A stretch of DNA of 64,000 nt, taken from contig QCTN01000002.1 of the NCBI GenBank assembly GCA_003211135.1, positions 44,337-108,336 on the forward strand. Reading direction: 5' to 3'. The DNA is from Prochlorococcus sp. AG-673-L20. Its GTDB lineage: Bacteria; Cyanobacteriota; Cyanobacteriia; PCC-6307; Cyanobiaceae. Position 1 is the stretch's first letter. Each line of letters starts with the position of its first letter. The notes under the pieces are model-generated. The model was not told where the DNA came from and searched no databases. It saw only the letters and a program-made list of their open reading frames with translations. Positions 1 to 8,144 of the stretch are shown piece after piece. The translations under genes were made by a program, and so were the position numbers.

Positions 1-2
1 TT

Positions 3-242
3 CCCTTAAGACCACTAATACCCGGTTCAATTATGATCGGAATTGGACTAACTACTCTTAATCTTGCAGTTAGTAAGAGTATTCTTTCCCTTGGGGCAAG
101 ATTTCAAGCATATGGTTTTATTGGAGGTTTTTTAGTACTAACTTTATGGGTTTGGCTTTTAGGCGTTATTTTGTATTTTGGACAATGTTGGAGTGTTGTT
201 ATAGCTAGTATGTCTTTGACAAAGAAGAGAAGCAAAAATTAA
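3..242 (+). CDS. YihY/BrkB-type membrane protein, C-terminal fragment
   Basis: The reading frame is open from the window edge, so only the end of the gene is present; the first ATG at 33 is internal. The visible part holds a glycine-rich turn (LGARFQAYGFIGG) followed by a hydrophobic helix with the LWVWLLGVILYFGQ pattern, which is the last membrane segment of the YihY/BrkB (formerly 'ribonuclease BN') family of inner-membrane proteins of uncertain function. The tail is short and basic. Family assignment rests on this C-terminal pattern alone. Confidence 0.7.
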   Translation, partial: PLRPLIPGSIMIGIGLTTLNLAVSKSILSLGARFQAYGFIGGFLVLTLWVWLLGVILYFGQCWSVVIASMSLTKKRSKN

Positions 243-274
243 TTCTAAAAGAAAGACATCTTTCCATTTTTAAA

Positions 275-601
275 ATGAACAAAACTTTAGTTACTTATTC
301 TTTAATCTTTTTAATATTAATTTCCCTTTTTGGATTTAACTTTTTTTTAAGTCTTATCGGAAATCTTTTATTACTTGTATTTTTAATTCCTCTTTTAATA
401 TTTTTAATTTTATTGATAAGTTTTAATTCCTTAAAGTCGAAAGTAAATACCTGTAATCAATGTGGCACTATTTCTTTAGGAATTAATAATACTTGCATAA
501 ATTGTGGTGCAGATTTAGAAGATATAAATCCGAAAAGCTCTGAAAATTTGCAAAAGCCTAGTGAAACTACAATTGAAGTCAAAGCTGAAGAAATTAAATA
601 A
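275..601 (+). CDS. Membrane protein with C-terminal zinc ribbon
   Basis: A 108-residue protein of unknown function. Residues about 5-55 form two closely spaced hydrophobic helices. A CNQCG ... CINCG pair at about 60-80 is a typical zinc-ribbon knuckle, and an acidic tail follows. It lies 32 bp after the YihY/BrkB-type gene on the same strand, so co-transcription is likely. It ends next to a palindrome that may serve as terminator. I do not recognise a named family; the architecture suggests a membrane-anchored zinc-ribbon protein exposed to the cytoplasm. Confidence 0.65.
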   Translation: MNKTLVTYSLIFLILISLFGFNFFLSLIGNLLLLVFLIPLLIFLILLISFNSLKSKVNTCNQCGTISLGINNTCINCGADLEDINPKSSENLQKPSETTIEVKAEEIK

Positions 602-613
602 TGATCCTTAAAT

Positions 614-629
614 ACTTCTTATAAGAAGT
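614..629. terminator. Palindrome between convergent genes
   Basis: ACTTCTTATAAGAAGT is a perfect 16-bp palindrome lying between the stop of the zinc-ribbon gene (+) and the stop of hli (-). Its place between two converging genes suggests a shared bidirectional terminator, although there is no strong T-run on either side. Confidence 0.45.
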
Positions 630-776
630 TTAACCAATCCCGATTTGTCTTAAAATACTTTGTCCTGTAATCAGTTCTGTACCTAAACCTATCAATATTC
701 CCATCATAGCCATTCTTCCATTCCAAGTTTCTGCAAAGTTGACAAAACCAAATCTTGGTTGATTATCTTCGTTCAT
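630..776 (-). CDS. hli: High-light-inducible protein (Hli), 48 aa
   Basis: I translated this short frame by hand: MNEDNQPRFGFVNFAETWNG, then RMAMMGILIGLGTELITGQS, then ILRQIGIG and stop. It has the Hlip signature: an N-terminal FGFVNFAETWNGR segment, then a single helix with the E..NGR.AM.G chlorophyll a/b-binding pattern. Such one-helix thylakoid proteins bind chlorophyll and carotenoid and protect photosystem II during light stress and repair. High-light Prochlorococcus genomes carry many copies. It converges with the zinc-ribbon gene. Confidence 0.88.
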   Translation of the reverse strand: MNEDNQPRFGFVNFAETWNGRMAMMGILIGLGTELITGQSILRQIGIG

Positions 777-845
777 AATAAATTAATACTTCTTTTGAAA
801 TATTTTAGCGTTTGAAAGTAGGATTTATGGAAAATAATTAATGAT

Positions 846-1229
846 TTATCTAACATGTCTTATTCCATCAACAGGCTTATATTCATCTCCAGTTAATTCT
901 TCATATATTATCGCAGGTAATCCTGTATCAAACATAGTTTGAAGAGCTTCTTTGAGCATTGGGTTCCAGCCTCCAGTACTTACTTTTCCATGTCTTACAG
1001 TCCAATCCCACGTACCTTGTAGGTCTCTTGGTAATTTCCCTTCTCTATCTCTTCTAGCAACTAAATCCAGAGATTCAACTATTCCTACTATAACTGGATT
1101 TTTCCCATAAGAAGGGGTTAAACTCAGTTCGAGCCTAACAGGGTCTTCTTTAACCATTTTAAGACGGAATCTCGGAGGTAACCTCAGAGATTTAATAACT
1201 CCTGAAACAATCTTTGTTCTTAATTCCAA
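846..1229 (-). CDS. Conserved cyanobacterial protein, unknown function
   Basis: A 127-residue soluble protein. The N-terminus is basic (IKSLRLPPRFRLKMVKEDPVR) and the middle is rich in charged residues and Trp (GTWDWTVRHGKVSTGGWNPM). No signal peptide or membrane helix is visible. The even codon use, clean frame and tight packing with its neighbours argue that it is real. It is probably co-transcribed with the upstream membrane protein at 1261-1524, 31 bp away. I do not recognise the family and propose no function. Confidence 0.7.
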   Translation of the reverse strand: MELRTKIVSGVIKSLRLPPRFRLKMVKEDPVRLELSLTPSYGKNPVIVGIVESLDLVARRDREGKLPRDLQGTWDWTVRHGKVSTGGWNPMLKEALQTMFDTGLPAIIYEELTGDEYKPVDGIRHVR

Positions 1230-1260
1230 TTTTTTTACCTTATAAATTTACAAAATGAAT

Positions 1261-1524
1261 TTAATCAGTTGTAGTTCCTTTTTCTTCCAGAGTTGAATCT
1301 GTATCCTGAGAGAATCTTACTGTAAGCAATTCTTCTTGAGTTATATTTCCAGATTTATCAAGAAGTTCAGGATGAATAGTATATTTTTTTTGTCTAATAT
1401 TTGTATTAAAAGGTCGATTTGGTTGTTTATCAAGGGCCCCCCAACCATTTGACATTACTTTAAAAGCCTTCCAAACCAAATAGGTTAGAGCAGCTGAATA
1501 AATAATTGGGAATAACAAAGACAT
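1261..1524 (-). CDS. Small membrane protein, probable DUF2973 family
   Basis: This 87-residue protein has one N-terminal membrane helix (about residues 3-22), a polar middle, and a C-terminal block TIHPELLDKSGNITQEELL. That block resembles the conserved end of the cyanobacterial DUF2973 family, recalled from memory. The family has no known function. It is the first gene of a two-gene unit with the 127-residue protein downstream on the minus strand. Confidence in the gene is good; confidence in the family is moderate. Confidence 0.65.
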   Translation of the reverse strand: MSLLFPIIYSAALTYLVWKAFKVMSNGWGALDKQPNRPFNTNIRQKKYTIHPELLDKSGNITQEELLTVRFSQDTDSTLEEKGTTTD

Positions 1525-1673
1525 TAGTTTATTGATTTATATTTACTTAAAATCTATAATAGCTCGAAAAAAATAAAATTAGCTATTTTGAAAAAACAAA
1601 TTGCCCCTATTTTACAAATAATTTCAGCTATTTATATAATTAACATTAACATAGCTATTAGATAAATACTCAA

Positions 1674-2822
1674 ATGTTTTTAAAGGCAATAATTCGAGGA
1701 AAATTATTAAATTTTTCTATTAAAAAATTATTTTTCCTATCCTATTTAGCACTTGGCCTAATTAATAAATCATATGTAATATCTCAGCCAATAATAAATA
1801 AGGATCTTGATGAAAAATCTAAAATTTCTAATATATCGTTCATAACAAAAGCAGTAAAAAAAACAGGGCCTTCAGTAGTTACAATAGACACCCAACGATT
1901 TGTTAAAAATAAACAATTTTCTAGAAATTCAAAAATATTCATAGATCCATATTTTGAAAGATTATTTGGCTTACAGTTACCTCCTGAAAATCAACCACGA
2001 ATAGAACAGAGTCAAGGAAGCGGCTTTATATTCGGGGATGGTCTAGTAATGACTAATGCACATGTTGTAAATGGATCTAATAAGTTAATAGTTGGTTTAT
2101 CCAATGGAGCAACATATAAAGGTAAGTTAATAGGACAAGATTTACTTACTGATCTAGCTGTTATAAAGCTTAAAGGTAAAGGACCTTGGCCAAAAGCAAA
2201 GTTAGGTGATTCGACAAAAATTGAAGTTGGTGATTGGGCAATAGCTGTTGGTAATCCTTTTGGACTAGAAAATACAGTTACTCTAGGAATAATTAGTAAC
2301 TTAAATAGAAGTGTCTCACAATTAGGAATATATGATAAAAAATTTGAATTAATTCAGACAGATGCTGCAATAAACCCTGGCAATTCTGGGGGACCACTAC
2401 TAAATAGTGAGGGAGAAGTAATTGGAATAAATACTCTTATTAGATCAGGCCCTGGGGCAGGCTTAAGTTTTGCAATCCCAATAAATAAAGCTAAAAATAT
2501 CGCTTCGCAACTAATAAAAAATGGGAAAGTAATACATCCCATGATTGGAATCAACTTAATAGACGAAAATTACTTTGGGACGAATAAAAGTATTGTAAAA
2601 GTGGGATACGTTCTTCCAAATAGCCCTGCTGCAAAAAGCGGAATAATTATTAATGACATAATCCTAGAAGTGGGTAAAACAAATATTAATAATTCTTCAG
2701 ATGTTATCAATGCAATAAGTAACAACGGAATTAATAAATTTATAAATATAACCTTAAAAAGAAAAAGTAAAATTATTAAATTAAAAGTTAAACCGACTGA
2801 TATTACTAATTTATCAAAATAA
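1674..2822 (+). CDS. htrA: HtrA/Deg-family serine protease
   Basis: A 382-residue periplasmic or lumenal protease of the Deg/HtrA family that degrades or refolds damaged proteins. An N-terminal hydrophobic segment (about residues 18-36) looks like a signal peptide or anchor. The trypsin-like domain carries the full triad: His130 in TNAHVV, Asp160 in LLTDLAVIKL, Ser238 in NPGNSGGP. One PDZ domain follows (about 285-375; VGYVLPNSPAAKSGI), so it is a one-PDZ form like cyanobacterial HhoA/HtrA. It stands alone on the plus strand. Which Deg paralogue it corresponds to cannot be settled from sequence alone. Confidence 0.93.
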   Translation: MFLKAIIRGKLLNFSIKKLFFLSYLALGLINKSYVISQPIINKDLDEKSKISNISFITKAVKKTGPSVVTIDTQRFVKNKQFSRNSKIFIDPYFERLFGLQLPPENQPRIEQSQGSGFIFGDGLVMTNAHVVNGSNKLIVGLSNGATYKGKLIGQDLLTDLAVIKLKGKGPWPKAKLGDSTKIEVGDWAIAVGNPFGLENTVTLGIISNLNRSVSQLGIYDKKFELIQTDAAINPGNSGGPLLNSEGEVIGINTLIRSGPGAGLSFAIPINKAKNIASQLIKNGKVIHPMIGINLIDENYFGTNKSIVKVGYVLPNSPAAKSGIIINDIILEVGKTNINNSSDVINAISNNGINKFINITLKRKSKIIKLKVKPTDITNLSK

Positions 2823-2830
2823 TATATTTT

Positions 2831-2974
2831 TTAACTTTCATCATCTCTAAGTATTTCTACACATTGAGAGATACAAATACCGTCAGAAATATCACAACTA
2901 GAAATACACTCAAAATAACTTTCTACTAGATCAGAGGCAACATGATTACTTTCCTTAAAATCATATTTTTTCAT
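2831..2974 (-). CDS. Small cysteine-containing protein, 47 aa
   Basis: Hand translation gives a 47-residue acidic protein starting MKKYDFKESNHVASDLVESY, with four Cys in two CxxxxxxC-like groups (YFECISSCDISDGICISQCVE). The spacing suggests metal binding or disulfides. The frame has a good ATG, ends just past the htrA stop and is convergent with it. Small proteins of this style are common in Prochlorococcus, but this is recollection; no function is assigned. The 164 bp upstream to the ABC-F gene hold nothing else I recognise. Confidence 0.6.
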   Translation of the reverse strand: MKKYDFKESNHVASDLVESYFECISSCDISDGICISQCVEILRDDES

Positions 2975-3138
2975 AAGTATTCTAAATAAAACAAATTAGT
3001 AATTATTACATTAATCAAATGCATGAAGTCTGTAAAGATAAATAAGTGATCTTGCCTAGAGGATTGTAAAGTTTTCTAAAAACTATTCTTCAAAATTTAA
3101 AAATAATAGTAAAAGAATTAATCGATAAGTATAAGCAT

Positions 3139-4761
3139 TTATTGTTTACTTCTTTTCTTCTCTAGAAAGTATTCATAATTACCATTAAAAGATAATAATT
3201 TAGATTCTTTAATTTCAATAATTCTATTTGCAACTTTAGAAATAAAATACCTATCATGCGAAATAATAAATACTGTGCCCTTATAATTATTAATTGCGAG
3301 TTCAAGATTCTCTTTCGATTGTAGATCTAAATGGTTTGTAGGTTCATCAAGAAGTAAACAATTGCTTGGATTCATTATCATCAGAGCCAATGCTAATCTA
3401 GCTTTTTCCCCACCACTAAGTTGTTTAACATATTTAAAAACAGCATTATTATGAAAGCCAAAACTTCCTAAGAATGTCCTTACTTTTTGTTGCGACCAAT
3501 CTGCTGCTTTAGAATATATTAAATCAATAACCTGTTTTTCAACAGCAAGAGCTGCAGACTGATTTTGCTCATAATAACTTGTAATTATATTATGTTTACC
3601 TAAATTAACTTCTCCTATTTCAGGTTCTATTTTTTTCATAATCAACTTCAACAAAGTAGATTTACCACATCCATTAGGACCTAAAATTGCTATTTTTTCT
3701 CCCGCAGAAACCTTTAAATTCACATCAAATAGTAGTATTTTTTCTTCAAAACTATGAGATAAATTCTTAATGTGAAGAACTGATTTACCAGAACGAGGAC
3801 AGTCAGGAAAATTAAAAGAAGGACTCTTTAGTCTTGTAACAGGTGCATCAATTTTTACAATCTTTTTTAATTGCTTCTCCCTACTTTTAGCCTGAGTACT
3901 CCTTGTAGCACTAGCTCGAAATCTTTCAATATACTTTCTTTGTGTTTCGATCTCCTTTTGCTGCAATTCAAAAGCTTTACTTTGAGATGCTTCATTTAAA
4001 GACTTTTGTTCAATAAAAAAAGAATAATTACCATTATATGTTTCAGAAATTCCTCTTTCTATAAAAATAATCTTATTACATAATTTATCTAAGAAATATC
4101 GATCATGACTAATTAATATGATTGCGATTTTTAAAGATATTAAATATTCCTCTAGCCAAAAAATTGTTTCCAAATCTAAATGATTAGTTGGCTCATCGAG
4201 TAAAAGTAAATCAGGTTTTTGTAAGATAATTTTTCCAAGAGCCACTTTCATTTGCCAACCTCCTGAAAAATTACCTACTAATTTATCTGCATCTTCCTGA
4301 GAAAAACCTAGTTTTGGCAAAATCTTTTCTACTTCTGCCTGCATTTGATATCCACCTAAAACTTCAAACTTTTCTTGAAATTTAGCTAGTTGATTTACAA
4401 GATGGTCAAGTTTTTCAGAGTCTTTGCTAGATTCTAGAAATTTCATTTGATTTTCAATATCCATAAGTTTATTTGCAACTACTTGAATATCTTTAAAAGA
4501 ACTTTCTAATTCTTCTCTGACTGTTCGATTTAAATTACAATCCAATTCCTGTTTTAAGTGGGAAATTTTGGGACTTCCTTCTTTAAGAACAAGTCCACTT
4601 GTTTGATCCTCCTCTCCAATTAAGATTTTAAACTGAGTTGATTTACCTGCTCCATTAGAACCAACTAAGCCTATCTTTTCTCCCTTCCTAATTTCCCAAT
4701 TAATATTTTTTAAAACAACATCATTAGAATAAATTTTGCTTACATTATCAAATCTAATCAC
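3139..4761 (-). CDS. ABC-F family ATPase
   Basis: A 540-residue protein with two ABC ATPase domains and no membrane segments, i.e. the ABC-F class, which act on ribosomes rather than as transporters. Domain 1 has Walker A GSNGAGKST, signature FSGGW and Walker B LLLLDEPTNHLD. A charged linker follows (about 245-310; the PtIM region). Domain 2 has [17 protein letters not shown] and CLLLDEPTNHLD. The length suits the Uup/EttA/YdiF range; the exact subfamily is unresolved. It is divergent from the small gene at 4833. Confidence 0.9.
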   Translation of the reverse strand: MIRFDNVSKIYSNDVVLKNINWEIRKGEKIGLVGSNGAGKSTQFKILIGEEDQTSGLVLKEGSPKISHLKQELDCNLNRTVREELESSFKDIQVVANKLMDIENQMKFLESSKDSEKLDHLVNQLAKFQEKFEVLGGYQMQAEVEKILPKLGFSQEDADKLVGNFSGGWQMKVALGKIILQKPDLLLLDEPTNHLDLETIFWLEEYLISLKIAIILISHDRYFLDKLCNKIIFIERGISETYNGNYSFFIEQKSLNEASQSKAFELQQKEIETQRKYIERFRASATRSTQAKSREKQLKKIVKIDAPVTRLKSPSFNFPDCPRSGKSVLHIKNLSHSFEEKILLFDVNLKVSAGEKIAILGPNGCGKSTLLKLIMKKIEPEIGEVNLGKHNIITSYYEQNQSAALAVEKQVIDLIYSKAADWSQQKVRTFLGSFGFHNNAVFKYVKQLSGGEKARLALALMIMNPSNCLLLDEPTNHLDLQSKENLELAINNYKGTVFIISHDRYFISKVANRIIEIKESKLLSFNGNYEYFLEKKRSKQ

Positions 4762-4832
4762 TTTAAAAAAATTGAATTTACAAACTCAGAGACTTTTTAC
4801 CAAAAAAATTTTTTGTGGAATAAAATTATGAT

Positions 4833-5015
4833 ATGAAAAGAATAGAACAAATCGTAGTAATTTTCATAGCTGCAGCATTAGCAATTCCAAGTTATTGGTT
4901 TTTTTGGACATTAGCTGGTGGTGGTGGTTACAACAGAAGAATAACACCAGCAAGCAAAGAGGAAACTACTCAAACCCCCTTACTAAAGACCTCCTCGAGC
5001 CTTAATCAACCATAA
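4833..5015 (+). CDS. Small single-helix membrane protein
   Basis: A 60-residue protein: a short basic start (MKRIEQ), a membrane helix at about 8-28 (VVIFIAAALAIPSYWFFWTL), a glycine run, then a polar Thr/Ser-rich tail. No family recognised. Its last 33 bp overlap the end of the Nif11-like gene on the opposite strand (4983-5015), an unusually deep tail-to-tail overlap that implies both C-termini are constrained by the same DNA. Confidence 0.6.
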   Translation: MKRIEQIVVIFIAAALAIPSYWFFWTLAGGGGYNRRITPASKEETTQTPLLKTSSSLNQP

Positions 5016-5213
5016 TTTAGTTGCTTCATCGTCAATAGTGGACAAATACTCTATAACCTCCTCTTTAGTAACTTGTATATCTAAGTCTCTGCCAATCTCG
5101 CAAATTTTTTCTAGCGCTGATTTTGGATTATTAAGGGCCATCAAAAATAAACTTTGTTTTTTTTTTGAATCATCGGCTATTAAATTGTAGAGTTTCTCAA
5201 CATTACTAGTCAT
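4983..5213 (-). CDS. Nif11-like peptide
   Basis: A 76-residue protein whose pattern (MTSNVEKLYNLIADDSKKKQ, then a region ending in TKEEVIEYL) fits the Nif11 family: small helical proteins that in some picocyanobacteria act as leader peptides for modified peptides, and elsewhere have unknown roles. It ends ARGGL, so a double glycine lies right at the C-terminus with no core peptide after it. No modification enzyme or transporter is adjacent. The tail overlaps the opposing small membrane-protein gene by 33 bp. Family call is by pattern only. Confidence 0.6.
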   Translation of the reverse strand: MTSNVEKLYNLIADDSKKKQSLFLMALNNPKSALEKICEIGRDLDIQVTKEEVIEYLSTIDDEATKLWLIKARGGL

Positions 5214-5248
5214 CAGTTCATATTAATTCATATCAATAGAATATTCCC

Positions 5249-5587
5249 TCAAGCTACATTTTGTTCATTATATTTATTTATAGATAAATCATGATCAGTA
5301 TCTTTTATTTCTTTAGCTGAGGCATCTGCCATACTTCTTGCATCTAAACATAAAACTTTCCTAAGCTTTGCAAAATTAGCCGCATGAGATATCCTTCCAT
5401 CTTTCTGAGCATAATATTCCGAACGTTGCAAAATTTGATGCAGATGTGTCAATAAATATGGACTTATCACTGCAGATATTAATACATCACTATTCTCATT
5501 ACTTAAAGACTCAGATTGTATTAATTTTTTTTTCTTTTTATCAATTGTTGATCTTTGAGAAGAATCAAGTTTTCTTGAATTTTTCAT
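5249..5587 (-). CDS. Hypothetical protein, 112 aa
   Basis: A soluble, mostly helical protein with a very basic N-terminus (about residues 1-25, rich in Lys, Arg and Ser), then a hydrophobic patch (DVLISAVISPYLLTHLHQIL) and a polar C-terminus. No family recognised. It is divergent from the ribbon-helix-helix gene at 5704; the shared 116-bp spacer carries an inverted repeat that may be the operator for that regulator. It could therefore be regulated by, or functionally linked to, its neighbour, but that is inference. Confidence 0.55.
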   Translation of the reverse strand: MKNSRKLDSSQRSTIDKKKKKLIQSESLSNENSDVLISAVISPYLLTHLHQILQRSEYYAQKDGRISHAANFAKLRKVLCLDARSMADASAKEIKDTDHDLSINKYNEQNVA

Positions 5588-5636
5588 AATTTACACAAGG
5601 TACTAATTAATCAAAGGCTTATATCCTTACTATTAA

Positions 5637-5673
5637 TATACACAAAGATACTACCCTTGACTAACTGTGTATA
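5637..5673. promoter_or_regulatory. Inverted repeat, candidate operator
   Basis: TATACACA at 5637-5644 and TGTGTATA at 5666-5673 are exact reverse complements separated by 21 bp, so the half-site centres are 29 bp apart, close to three helical turns. They sit in the divergent spacer in front of the ribbon-helix-helix gene, where an autoregulatory operator would be expected. Confidence 0.45.
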
Positions 5674-5703
5674 CTTAGAAGTAACAGTTATTCAGTTTGA
5701 CTA

Positions 5704-6012
5704 ATGGCAACCCGCCAAAACTCAACTAATGGGAAGCCAAAATCCCCTAGGATACAAGTAGTTCTTCCAGAATTAATTTGTGAGCAACTAAATATTTTAG
5801 CTGATAATGAATCAAGAACTATCAGCAATATGGCAAAGGTATTGATTCAGGAAGGAATTAAAAATTATTTCGAAAGAGAGGCCAAATCACATACATCAGA
5901 TACTAAAATTTATACCGACAATTTCAGAAATACTTTAGAAAAACAAAGTATTAAAAGATTAAAAGGAGCTCCTCAAAGGATTAGATATACCAAAAAATCC
6001 GAGAATAAATAA
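5704..6012 (+). CDS. Ribbon-helix-helix (CopG-like) DNA-binding protein
   Basis: A 102-residue basic protein. Residues about 15-52 (PRIQVVLPELICEQLNILAD, then NESRTISNMAKVLIQEGIKN) match a ribbon-helix-helix fold: a short beta strand followed by two helices with the ESRTISNMAK turn. Such proteins bind DNA as dimers and often repress their own promoter. The basic C-terminal tail (KRLKGAPQRIRYTKK) may add DNA contacts. No toxin gene is adjacent, so an antitoxin role is not supported. It converges with the ktrA-like gene. Confidence 0.75.
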   Translation: MATRQNSTNGKPKSPRIQVVLPELICEQLNILADNESRTISNMAKVLIQEGIKNYFEREAKSHTSDTKIYTDNFRNTLEKQSIKRLKGAPQRIRYTKKSENK

Positions 6013-6717
6013 TTAATTTTGAGGTAATTTTTGTAAATCTAAAGTTTTCCCCATAACTACTAAAATATTTCCTCTCTCAAGAATATATTTTGCAGGAGGG
6101 TTAACTGTTAATTGTTCTGGAGGACCAGCAGCAAGAACATTAACTAAATAATTTTTTCTTAAATTTAAATCTCTTAAAGATCTACCAATAAATTCTTCTG
6201 GAACTGTTAATTCATCTATTCCAGTTTGATTATCCAATTCTAATCTTTCAATAAGATTGGGTCTAACAAGTTCTAAGCCTAATCTTTCACCTTGCATTCT
6301 AGAAGGAAAAACAACCTTATCAGCACCTACTCTTTTTAGCATCTTCTCATGCAAATCACTCGTAGCTCTTGCAATTACTCTTTTGACTTTTGTTCCTTCA
6401 CTATCCTTAGCAATAAGAGTAGTAGTAATACTTGCTTCAATGGGCTCACTAATACCAACTACAACTGTATTCATCTCTAAAATACCTGATTCCTTCATTG
6501 ATTCTTCATCAGTACAATCTATTACTCTTGCCTCAATAGAAGGTTCTAATTGTCTTAAATCGTCAATAGCCTTCTCAGAAGCATCTGCAGCTAAAACATC
6601 TACGCCATTACTTATAAGTTCCCTACAAACAGCCGTTCCAAATCTGCCAACTCCTACAACTGCAAAAGTTAGAACTTCCTCTTCTTTTTGTGGAGACCAT
6701 TGCCACCAATCAGCCAT
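6013..6717 (-). CDS. ktrA: KtrA/TrkA-type regulatory subunit of cation uptake
   Basis: A 234-residue cytoplasmic protein with an N-terminal Rossmann (RCK_N) domain, VVGVGRFGTAV giving the GxGxxG nucleotide motif at about residue 21, and an RCK_C domain (about 150-234; LDNQTGIDELTVPEEFIGRS). In the Ktr/Trk systems this subunit binds ATP/ADP or NAD(H) and gates the membrane channel. It follows the KtrB-like gene by 18 bp on the same strand, so the pair almost certainly forms one transporter. Confidence 0.88.
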   Translation of the reverse strand: MADWWQWSPQKEEEVLTFAVVGVGRFGTAVCRELISNGVDVLAADASEKAIDDLRQLEPSIEARVIDCTDEESMKESGILEMNTVVVGISEPIEASITTTLIAKDSEGTKVKRVIARATSDLHEKMLKRVGADKVVFPSRMQGERLGLELVRPNLIERLELDNQTGIDELTVPEEFIGRSLRDLNLRKNYLVNVLAAGPPEQLTVNPPAKYILERGNILVVMGKTLDLQKLPQN

Positions 6718-6735
6718 AATAAATTTTAGTAAAGA

Positions 6736-8139
6736 CTAAACATAAAGATCAGCTTTTGGATAGCCAATTCTTTTTTGTCCCTCCATTCTACTCTTATATA
6801 GAGCCTGCCAAAGAGCACTTAAAAGCAAAAGAATCCCAAGTCTTCCTACGAACATACCAATAATTAATATAAATTGACCAAAATGATTTAATTTTGCTGT
6901 CAAACCGATATCAAAACCTACTGTTGCAAATGCCGAAATACATGTGAAAAGAATTTCTAAAAATGTAAATGATTCTTTTTTAATAAAAGTATTCGTAGTA
7001 CTCAACAACATCGCCATCAAGAGAACAAAAAGTAATGAGCCAACAGTTATCCCAACTGCTTTCAAAATAACTTTATCTGAAATTAATCTATTACTAATAA
7101 TTACATCTTTTTGACCCTTTAACGTTGATCTAGTTGCTGCCATTAAGGCAATAAAAGTTGTAGTTTTGATTCCCCCGCCAGTACCACCTGTGCTAGCTCC
7201 AATAAACATCAACGTCATTAATAGCAAGAGACCAGTGTCTGATATTGAATTTAAAGATATTGGAAAATTTGTAAATCCTGCTGTTCTTGCACTCACAGTC
7301 TCAAAAATAGATGATAAGATTTTCTCAAAGAAATTTAGATCACTAAAAAATTGACTATTTAACAACGTCTCTGTTACGAAGAAACCTAATGATCCAAAAA
7401 TCATTAAGGAAAAACTTGTCCTAATTACTAATCTTGAATGAAGACTCAATTTTTTATATGAAAGATTTTTTCTATTACTCCATATATCATCAATAACTCT
7501 CCAACCAAGTCCTCCCATTACTATTAAAAAAATAAATACGATATTGACAACAATATTAGATCGATAATCTTGGAGGCTATTAGACCATAAAGAAAAACCT
7601 GCATTGTTATATGCAGAAATGCTATGAAAAATTGCAGACCATAGTCTTTGCCAATTATTTTGAATTTCTATAAACCCGAAAAAATATAATACTATTGCTC
7701 CAAAAGAAATAATAGAAGTGGCAGTAATGACAATGCTTTGAAAAGTTCTACCAATTCCGCCAACCCCAAATTCATCGAGAGTCTTACCTTTATCCAATCT
7801 AGTCCTAAGCTGAGTACCTTTCACAACAAATCCTTGTAAGAAAGTAGTAATAGCCATTAAGCCTAAACCACCTGATAAAAGCATTAAAGCCAAGAAAATT
7901 TGCCCAAAGATATTTAAATCAACTCCTACATCAATGATAGTTAACCCCGTAACAGTTATTGCAGAAGTAGATGTAAAGAATGCTTCCCACAAACCCACAT
8001 CCGATGAAGAACATAATGGCGAACTTAGAATTAAAGTACCAAAAATAATAATAATTAATCCTGTGACAATTGTGAATTGAGGTACAGATAACTTTCTGTA
8101 TATTTCTTTTAATTTATAAACAACGTTCTTTATTTTCAC
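6736..8139 (-). CDS. ktrB: KtrB/TrkH-type cation transporter membrane subunit
   Basis: A 467-residue polytopic protein of the Trk/Ktr/HKT family, which imports K+ or Na+. Four pore loops are expected; visible filter-like segments include SAITVTGLTIID, SAYNNAGFSLW, SARTAGFTNF and SAFATVGFDIG, each centred on a Gly as in the family. It lies between the SLC13-like gene (5 bp upstream) and the ktrA-like gene (18 bp downstream), forming one three-gene unit. In Synechocystis the KtrABE system is Na+-dependent and used in osmotic adaptation. Confidence 0.9.
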   Translation of the reverse strand: MKIKNVVYKLKEIYRKLSVPQFTIVTGLIIIIFGTLILSSPLCSSSDVGLWEAFFTSTSAITVTGLTIIDVGVDLNIFGQIFLALMLLSGGLGLMAITTFLQGFVVKGTQLRTRLDKGKTLDEFGVGGIGRTFQSIVITATSIISFGAIVLYFFGFIEIQNNWQRLWSAIFHSISAYNNAGFSLWSNSLQDYRSNIVVNIVFIFLIVMGGLGWRVIDDIWSNRKNLSYKKLSLHSRLVIRTSFSLMIFGSLGFFVTETLLNSQFFSDLNFFEKILSSIFETVSARTAGFTNFPISLNSISDTGLLLLMTLMFIGASTGGTGGGIKTTTFIALMAATRSTLKGQKDVIISNRLISDKVILKAVGITVGSLLFVLLMAMLLSTTNTFIKKESFTFLEILFTCISAFATVGFDIGLTAKLNHFGQFILIIGMFVGRLGILLLLSALWQALYKSRMEGQKRIGYPKADLYV

Positions 8140-8144
8140 TTTAT

